From the NCBI RefSeq assembly GCF_000018545.1, contig NC_012587.1, forward strand, positions 2,108,001-2,172,000: DNA of 64,000 nt. The letters run 5' to 3'. Position numbers and translations under genes: made by a program. Below are positions 58,572-64,000 of this stretch, in pieces. The notes beneath the pieces were generated by a model, which did no database searches, was not told the DNA's origin, and saw nothing but the letters and a program-made list of their open reading frames with translations. This DNA is from Sinorhizobium fredii NGR234. Lineage in GTDB: Bacteria; Pseudomonadota; Alphaproteobacteria; Rhizobiales; Rhizobiaceae. Numbering within the stretch: position 1 is the stretch's first letter; every line of letters begins with the position of its first letter.

Positions 58572-58597
58572 TTAACGAACCGTTTACTTTGGTTAAC
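58572..58597 (-). promoter_or_regulatory. CtrA-like box upstream of ddlB-ftsQA
   Basis: On the minus strand TAAA, seven bases, TTAAC, one mismatch from the CtrA consensus TTAA-N7-TTAAC, with another TTAAC six bases outside it. It stands about 110-135 bp before the ddlB start. Inference from motif only. Confidence 0.45.
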
Positions 58598-58734
58598 TCT
58601 TGTTGCGGTGCCTGCAGTCGCCGTCAGCGAGAATCGACCAATACACAGGGCTTCCATGCTGAATCGGCACTTTTAAAGGCGGGCACGAGAGATTTCCCGC
58701 ATGTCCCGCGAGCCTTTCGGCGGAGGCTGAGAAG

Positions 58735-58775
58735 CAGCAAAAAGCCGCGGCGGTTTCCCGTCGCGGCCCTTGTTC
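58735..58775 (-). terminator. Terminator after murB
   Basis: Minus strand: GGCCGCGACGG, GAAA, CCGCCGCGGC followed by TTTTTGC, about 20 bp after the murB stop. It ends the murD-ftsW-murG-murC-murB unit. Confidence 0.8.
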
Positions 58776-58792
58776 ATTCGATCCTTCTCGCC

Positions 58793-59767
58793 TCAGCCGT
58801 CAGCGCGGCCGAGGAATTCCTTGATCTCGTAGCCAGGCATAAACTTGCCGATCCGCTTGATCTCCCATTCCAGCTTGATGCCGGAATGCTCGAGCACCTG
58901 GGCGCGGACCGTTTCGCCGAGATATTCGAGCTCATAGCCGCTCGCCTGGCCGGTATTGATCATGAAGTTGCAGTGCAGTGGCGACATCTGGGCGCCGCCG
59001 ATCATCATTCCGCGGCCACCAGCTTCGTCGATCAGCTTCCAGGCCGAATTGCCTTCCGGATTCTTGAACGTGGAACCGCCGGTCTTCTCGCGGATCGGCT
59101 GCACCGTCTCGCGATGCTGGCGCACCGCATCCATATCGTGGCGGATCTTCGCCTTGTCTTCCGGAAAGCCCTCGAAGATCGCATGCGTGAAGATCAGATC
59201 CTTGGCGGCGGCGGTGTGCCGGTAGGAATAGCCCATGTCGGCGTTGCTCAGCACATGCCTGTTACCCCTGCGGTCGACGGCGTGGACCTCGACGACACGC
59301 TCGCGGGTCTCGCCGCCATTGGCGCCGGCATTCATTCTCAGTGCGCCGCCGATCGAGCCCGGGATGCCGTAATAGAAGTAGAAGCCGCCGATGCCATGGT
59401 CGAGCGCCATCGCCGCGATGTTCTTGTCCGGGCAGATCGCCCCTGCCTTGATGCGGTTCTCGCCGACGATCTCCAGATCACCGAAACCCTTGGCGGAGAG
59501 ACGAATGACGACCCCCGGTATACCCCCGTCGCGCACCAGCAGGTTCGAGCCGACGCCGATCACCATGACAGGCACTTCTTCCGGTACCAGCTTCAGGAAG
59601 GCGACGAGATCGTCCGTGTCGTGCGGCTGGAACATGAGTTCGGCGAGCCCACCGGCGCGAAACCAGGTCACCCGGTCCATCGGGGCATCGGGCGTGATGC
59701 GGCCGCGGATTGCACTGACGCCGTTTCCGAGCGCGTCCAGGAGTTTCTGACCGTTAACCTGCTTCAT
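58793..59767 (-). CDS. murB: UDP-N-acetylenolpyruvoylglucosamine reductase
   Basis: A 324-residue FAD enzyme completing UDP-MurNAc. FAD motif [40 protein letters not shown]; the substrate loop [20 protein letters not shown] (type II MurB with Tyr before the second cluster), and [21 protein letters not shown] with the catalytic Ser. It lies 3 bp after murC in the mur operon. Confidence 0.95.
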   Translation of the reverse strand: MKQVNGQKLLDALGNGVSAIRGRITPDAPMDRVTWFRAGGLAELMFQPHDTDDLVAFLKLVPEEVPVMVIGVGSNLLVRDGGIPGVVIRLSAKGFGDLEIVGENRIKAGAICPDKNIAAMALDHGIGGFYFYYGIPGSIGGALRMNAGANGGETRERVVEVHAVDRRGNRHVLSNADMGYSYRHTAAAKDLIFTHAIFEGFPEDKAKIRHDMDAVRQHRETVQPIREKTGGSTFKNPEGNSAWKLIDEAGGRGMMIGGAQMSPLHCNFMINTGQASGYELEYLGETVRAQVLEHSGIKLEWEIKRIGKFMPGYEIKEFLGRADG

Positions 59768-59770
59768 GCT

Positions 59771-61180
59771 TCAACTTCCTGAAATTTCCGCGAGTTCCTT
59801 GGGAAGCGCCGCGGCCCAATAGGTGATGCTGCCAGCCCCCAAGAGAACCACAAAGTCACCCGGCTGCGCAATCTTCGAGACGACCGGCGCGAGTGCTTCC
59901 GGGCCGGTGAGGAATTGGGCATCGCGATGGCCGGCGGCCTTGATGCTGTTGACGAGCGCCTGTGAATTGACGCCGTCGATCGCATCCTCGCCTGCCGCAT
60001 AGACCGGCGCGATCAGGATCGTGTCCGCGTCGTTGAAGCAGGCGGAGAAATCCTCGAACAGGCTCGACAGGCGCGAATAGCGGTGCGGCTGGTGAACCGC
60101 GACGATGCGCCCCTGGCAAGCCTCGCGCGCCGCCCTGAGGACAGCCTTGATCTCGACCGGATGATGGCCGTAATCGTCGAAAATGCTCGCCCCGTTCCAT
60201 TCTCCGGTAAGCGTGAAGCGCCGCTTGACGCCGCCGAAGGAGGCAAGCCCTTTGGCAATCGCCTCCGGCTCCATGCCGAGGCGCTGGGCGACGGCGACGG
60301 CCGCGGTGGCGTTCGAGACATTGTGGCGGCCGGGCATCGGCAGGCGCAGGCCGTTGAGCTGGATCACCTGGCCGGTGCGGCGGCGGCGGATCTCGACATC
60401 GAAGACAGAGGTTGCGCCGTCCATTCGGACATTATGATAGCGCACGTCGGCCTGCGGGTTCTCACCATAGGTTATCACTTTGCGGTCCTCGATCTTGCCG
60501 ACCATGGACTGAACTTCGGGGTGATCCAGGCAGAGGACGCCAAATCCGTAGAAAGGCACGTTCTCGACGAACTGCCGGAAGGCCGCACGCACGGCGTCGA
60601 AATTGCCGTAGTGGTCGAGATGCTCCGGGTCGATATTGGTGACGACGGCGATATCGGCCGGGAGCTTCAGGAAGGTGCCGTCGGATTCGTCCGCCTCGAC
60701 GACCATCCACTCGCCGGCGCCCATGCGCGCATTCGTGCCGTAGGCATTGATGATGCCGCCATTGATCACGGTCGGATCGAGGCCGCCCGCGTCGAGCAGC
60801 GCGGCCACCATCGAGGTGGTCGTCGTCTTGCCGTGCGTGCCGCCGATGGCAATGGCATTGCGGAAGCGCATCAGCTCGGCCAGCATCTCGGCGCGGCGCA
60901 CCACCGGAAGGAACTTCTCGCGCGCCGCAATCAGCTCGGGATTGTCCTTCTTGATCGCCGTCGAGACGACCACGACTTCGGCGTCGCCGAGGTTTTCGGC
61001 CTTGTGGCCGACCGAGATCTTGATGCCCTTTTCGCGCAGGCGCTGCACATTGGCGCTGTCCGACTGGTCCGAGCCCTGCACCCGATGGCCGAGATTGTGG
61101 AGCACCTCGGCGATGCCGCTCATGCCGATGCCGCCGATCCCAATGAAATGTACGAGCCCGATGGTCTTCGGCATTTTCAT
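59771..61180 (-). CDS. murC: UDP-N-acetylmuramate-L-alanine ligase
   Basis: A 469-residue Mur ligase. It has the N-terminal Rossmann motif [20 protein letters not shown], the ATP loop [26 protein letters not shown], and the C-terminal domain with [29 protein letters not shown]. It ligates L-Ala to UDP-MurNAc. It overlaps murG by 4 bp and precedes murB. Confidence 0.96.
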   Translation of the reverse strand: MKMPKTIGLVHFIGIGGIGMSGIAEVLHNLGHRVQGSDQSDSANVQRLREKGIKISVGHKAENLGDAEVVVVSTAIKKDNPELIAAREKFLPVVRRAEMLAELMRFRNAIAIGGTHGKTTTTSMVAALLDAGGLDPTVINGGIINAYGTNARMGAGEWMVVEADESDGTFLKLPADIAVVTNIDPEHLDHYGNFDAVRAAFRQFVENVPFYGFGVLCLDHPEVQSMVGKIEDRKVITYGENPQADVRYHNVRMDGATSVFDVEIRRRRTGQVIQLNGLRLPMPGRHNVSNATAAVAVAQRLGMEPEAIAKGLASFGGVKRRFTLTGEWNGASIFDDYGHHPVEIKAVLRAAREACQGRIVAVHQPHRYSRLSSLFEDFSACFNDADTILIAPVYAAGEDAIDGVNSQALVNSIKAAGHRDAQFLTGPEALAPVVSKIAQPGDFVVLLGAGSITYWAAALPKELAEISGS

Positions 61181-62298
61181 GAGCGTGCTTCCTTGAATTT
61201 GGCGACTGTCGAGCCGCTGGCAATAGCCTCTACCAGGGAGGCAAGCAAGCGCGCGGCATCCGGTTTGCCGGTTTCGCGGGCGTTCGCCGCCATCTGCGCC
61301 AGCGCGTCGGGGGTGTTCATGGCATCGGAAAGAATGCCGGCGAGCCGTTCGGCGTTGAGCTCCGCCTGCGCGATGACCCGCGCCCCGCCCTTGGCGGCAA
61401 GCGCCGCGGCATTCGCTGCCTGATCGTGATCGAGCGCGTAAGGATAGGGAACGAGGATGGCCGGACGGCCGATGACGGAGACTTCCGAAACGGTCGAAGC
61501 GCCGGAGCGGCAGATGACCAGATGCGCCGAGGCGATGCGCGCAGCCATGTCGGTGAAGAAGGGCGATACCTCGGCCGGGATCCCAAGCTTGTCGTAGGCG
61601 GCGGTGACGCCCTCCCGGTCTTCCGGCCGCGCCTGCTGAGTCACCTTGAGCCGCTGGCGCTGCGCGTCATCGAGACGGCAGATTGCCTGCGGCACCGCCT
61701 TCGAGAAGAATTGCGCGCCCTGGCTGCCGCCGAAGACGACCAGATGAAAAGGCCCGCCGTGCGGCGCCGCGTAGGGCACTCGGGCCGCCTCCGACACTGC
61801 GGGTCGGACCGGGTTTCCAGTCGTCACGGTCTTTGCCGCGAAGGCGCCGGTCCCCTCGGGCAGGAAGCCGCCGGCAATCGCCTGTACCCGCGAAGCCAGC
61901 ATCTTGTTGGCGCGTCCCATGACGGCATTCTGCTCGTGGATGAGCGACGGAACCCCCATTCCGGTCGCAGCAAGCAGCGGCGGCACGGTCGGATAGCCGC
62001 CGAAGCCAACGACTGCCCTCGGCTTGTAGCGGGCAATCAGCCGCCGTGCGGCGCGCAAACCCGTCCAGAGCTTCCAGACCGATTGCGCCAGCTTGATCGG
62101 ATTCTTCGAGCCGATCGTGGCGGAAGGCACGACATGCACCTCTTCGGCCGGGAATTTTCCGGCGTAGCGCTCGGCACGGCTATCGGTCACGAGATGCACG
62201 GCATAGCCGGACGCCTTCAGCTCATGCGCAAGCGCCTCCGCGGGAAAGAGGTGCCCGCCGGTCCCGCCGGCGGCAAGAAAAATGATGCCCTTGTCCAT
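61177..62298 (-). CDS. murG: UDP-N-acetylglucosamine-lipid I transferase
   Basis: A 373-residue GT28 glycosyltransferase making lipid [22 protein letters not shown] at the N-terminus (G-loop 1), [19 protein letters not shown] and [18 protein letters not shown], then the C-terminal [20 protein letters not shown] for UDP-GlcNAc. It starts 3 bp after ftsW and overlaps murC by 4 bp. Confidence 0.96.
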   Translation of the reverse strand: MDKGIIFLAAGGTGGHLFPAEALAHELKASGYAVHLVTDSRAERYAGKFPAEEVHVVPSATIGSKNPIKLAQSVWKLWTGLRAARRLIARYKPRAVVGFGGYPTVPPLLAATGMGVPSLIHEQNAVMGRANKMLASRVQAIAGGFLPEGTGAFAAKTVTTGNPVRPAVSEAARVPYAAPHGGPFHLVVFGGSQGAQFFSKAVPQAICRLDDAQRQRLKVTQQARPEDREGVTAAYDKLGIPAEVSPFFTDMAARIASAHLVICRSGASTVSEVSVIGRPAILVPYPYALDHDQAANAAALAAKGGARVIAQAELNAERLAGILSDAMNTPDALAQMAANARETGKPDAARLLASLVEAIASGSTVAKFKEARS

Positions 62299-62301
62299 GT
62301 C

Positions 62302-63456
62302 TTACTCCGCCGGCACGCCGACGCCGGATCGAAAGAGGCTGCGCTCCACCGCGCGTTTCTCCGGCCGATGCCGGGTGAGCGCCAGAACGAAGCCGGCGGT
62401 CACGCAGATCGCCACCATCGACGAGCCACCATAGGAAATCAGCGGCAGCGTCATGCCCTTGGCGGGGAGCAGTTCGAGATTCACGCCGATATTGATCATC
62501 GACTGGATGCCGATCTGCAGGACCAGTCCGGCGACGGCAAAGCGGTTAAAATCGTTGCGTTCGCGGAAAGCATGGTTGAGGCCGCGCATCACCAGGAAAG
62601 CGAAGATCAGCACGATGACCATGCAGAACACGATGCCGAACTCCTCCGCCGCCACCGAGAAGACGAAGTCGGTGTGGCTGTCCGGAATGATGCGCTTGAC
62701 GATCCCCTCGCCCGGGCCGCGGCCGAACCAGTCGCCGCGGATGATGGCGTCGCGCGCCGTATCCACCTGGAACGTGTCGCCCTCGCCGGTCATGAACCGG
62801 TCGATACGACCGGCAACGTGCGGCAGCATCGTATAGGCGACGAAGAAGCCACCCGCGGCCGCCCCGGCCAGCACGACGATCCACAGCCAGGGCATGCCGG
62901 CCATGAAGAACATGCCGCCCCAGACTGCGGCCGTGAGGATCGTCTGGCCAAGGTCAGGCTGGGCAACGAGCAGCGCACCGACGATGCCGAAGAGCAGGAT
63001 CGACAGCAGGTTGCCGGGAATTTCCGGCTGCTTGGCGTGCTCGGCAAAGAGCCAGGCGCAGACGACGACGAAGGCGGGCTTCATGAATTCGGACGGCTGG
63101 ATCGAGATGCCGGCGATCGAAATCCACCGAAGCGAGCCCTTGACCTCCTCGCCGACGAAGAGGACGAGCACCATCATGCCGAGCGATGCACCGAGCAGGA
63201 TGATCGCCGCGCGCCTGACCTGTCGCGGCGACAGGAAGGATATGCCCACCATCACCACCAGCGAGGGCAAGAGGAAGACCGCGTGACGCTTGACGAAGTG
63301 GAAGCTGTCGAGCCCGAGCCGCTCGGCGACCGGAGGACTGGCCGCGAAGGAAAGCATGAAGCCGACGCCCATCAGGAGGATGAAGGTCGCCAGGAAGAAC
63401 CTGTCTATCGTCCAGAACCAGTCGGCCACGGGGCCACGTTCGGCTCGGCTTACCAT
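62302..63456 (-). CDS. ftsW: Septal peptidoglycan glycosyltransferase FtsW
   Basis: A 384-residue SEDS protein with about ten transmembrane helices: WTIDRFFLATFILLMGVGFM at the start, SIAGISIQPSEFMKPAFVVV (the SEDS signature region with catalytic Asp loop near DTFQVDTARD and GDWFGRGPGEGI) and PLISYGGSSMVAICVTAGFV. It polymerises lipid II at the septum with FtsI. It lies 3 bp before murG and 85 bp after murD. Confidence 0.95.
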   Translation of the reverse strand: MVSRAERGPVADWFWTIDRFFLATFILLMGVGFMLSFAASPPVAERLGLDSFHFVKRHAVFLLPSLVVMVGISFLSPRQVRRAAIILLGASLGMMVLVLFVGEEVKGSLRWISIAGISIQPSEFMKPAFVVVCAWLFAEHAKQPEIPGNLLSILLFGIVGALLVAQPDLGQTILTAAVWGGMFFMAGMPWLWIVVLAGAAAGGFFVAYTMLPHVAGRIDRFMTGEGDTFQVDTARDAIIRGDWFGRGPGEGIVKRIIPDSHTDFVFSVAAEEFGIVFCMVIVLIFAFLVMRGLNHAFRERNDFNRFAVAGLVLQIGIQSMINIGVNLELLPAKGMTLPLISYGGSSMVAICVTAGFVLALTRHRPEKRAVERSLFRSGVGVPAE

Positions 63457-63541
63457 CTGTCTGTCCCCTTTTCCGGCGCACTATACGCCAACTTCCGAAG
63501 TCCCGGCTCCGCCGCGTCGATCGCGTCCGGTAAATCGCGCC

Positions 63542-64000
63542 TCAGATGAGCATGGTCACGCCTTCGAGCGCCGCCACATGGCCGACGAAGGCATCGCCCC
63601 GCACCTCGAAATTCTTGTACTGGTCGAAGCTTGCGCAAGCCGGGGAAAGCATTACGGCGGTCGGGCCTTCATGATCCCGTGCCGCATCCGCCGCCGCATG
63701 CGCGACAGCTCTATCCAGGGTACCGGAAATCTCGTAGGGCACCGCCTCGCCGAGCGTCGCCGCGAAAACGGGCGCCGCCTCGCCGATCAGGTAGGCCTTG
63801 ACGATCCTCGGAAAGTACGGCGTCAGCGAGCTGATGCCGCCCTCTTTCGGCAGGCCGCCGGCAATCCAGTAGATCCGCTCGTAACTTGAAAGCGCAGGCG
63901 CCGCCGCATCGGCATTGGTCGCCTTGCTGTCATTGACGAAGACGATGTCGTCCCTTTTCGCGATTGGCTGCATCCGGTGCTTCAGTCCCGGAAAGGTTTT
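63542..64000 (-). CDS. murD: UDP-N-acetylmuramoylalanine-D-glutamate ligase, C-terminal part
   Basis: About 152 residues of the C-terminal domain; the gene starts beyond the right end of the window. The MurD signature [20 protein letters not shown] is present, then [11 protein letters not shown] and [20 protein letters not shown], matching residues that position ATP and the D-Glu. It precedes ftsW on the minus strand in the usual order of rhizobial mur/fts genes. Confidence 0.93.
   Translation of the reverse strand, partial: KTFPGLKHRMQPIAKRDDIVFVNDSKATNADAAAPALSSYERIYWIAGGLPKEGGISSLTPYFPRIVKAYLIGEAAPVFAATLGEAVPYEISGTLDRAVAHAAADAARDHEGPTAVMLSPACASFDQYKNFEVRGDAFVGHVAALEGVTMLI

Larger units (their letters stand above)
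58463..58792. other. Intergenic region between murB and ddlB
   Basis: About 330 bp holding the murB terminator, the CtrA-like box and presumably the ddlB promoter. No gene, and no family A or B repeat, is visible. Confidence 0.65.

Noticed and set aside
61426..63549. 707-codon plus-strand frame opposite murG-ftsW
   Set aside because: Spans two real genes and their junction on the other strand; composition of an antisense shadow.

Overview
The window is typical of a fast-growing rhizobium of the Sinorhizobium/Ensifer group (Alphaproteobacteria, Rhizobiaceae). The evidence is a circularly permuted two-piece tmRNA with tag ANDNYAEARLAA, a long FtsZ (586 aa), the division and cell-wall gene order typical of Rhizobiales, several copies of RIME-like intergenic palindromic elements, and high-GC codon use throughout. 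The sequence looks chromosomal. No phage, plasmid, rRNA or CRISPR is visible, and I recognised no tRNA.

Left end (1-7.4 kb) is a worn accessory zone. It holds the 3' part of gfa, a second GFA-family gene broken by a RIME element, a DUF1330 protein, an enolase-superfamily enzyme with a zinc-free-type dehydrogenase, an out-of-frame scar joining a LysR regulator to a trans-3-hydroxyproline dehydratase, thyA, a gamma-glutamylcyclotransferase-like gene, and three tiny hydrophilic proteins. Next come ssrA (tmRNA) and the ClpXP adaptor gene sspB, which act on the same degradation tag, with two small genes downstream (7.6-9.3 kb).

9.3-27.8 kb holds a 1247-aa AsmA protein, a D-lactate dehydrogenase-type flavoprotein, and a five-gene branched-chain/urea-type ABC transporter operon ending in a hydantoin-racemase-like gene and followed by a GntR regulator. 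A perfect 12-bp palindrome sits upstream of this operon. An RND efflux pair and a Tat-exported cyclase with an AhpD-like partner follow.

27.9-43 kb holds uvrD with an in-frame 162-bp palindromic element inside its helicase core. It also holds a GNAT, a phosphoribosyltransferase, a GGDEF protein, creA, a tandem pair of unknown secreted proteins, an mcp-cheW pair, a 52-aa membrane peptide, a SenC/Sco protein, prmA, a strong candidate trans-acting sRNA with CU-rich loops, and aminopeptidase P.

43-64 kb is mostly on the minus strand and is core: azlCD, panBC, ligA-recN-bamD-lpxC, then ftsZ-ftsA-ftsQ-ddlB and murB-murC-murG-ftsW-murD (read right to left: murD first, ftsZ late). These genes build lipid II and the divisome. 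A CtrA-like box precedes ddlB-ftsQ-ftsA, and terminators separate murB, ftsZ and lpxC into units. Two repeat families (A: about 110 bp, copies at 0.66, 6.5, 21.9 partial and 35.3 kb; B: about 100 bp, copies at 33.4, 38.2, 49.1 and 51.9 kb) punctuate the intergenic spaces.
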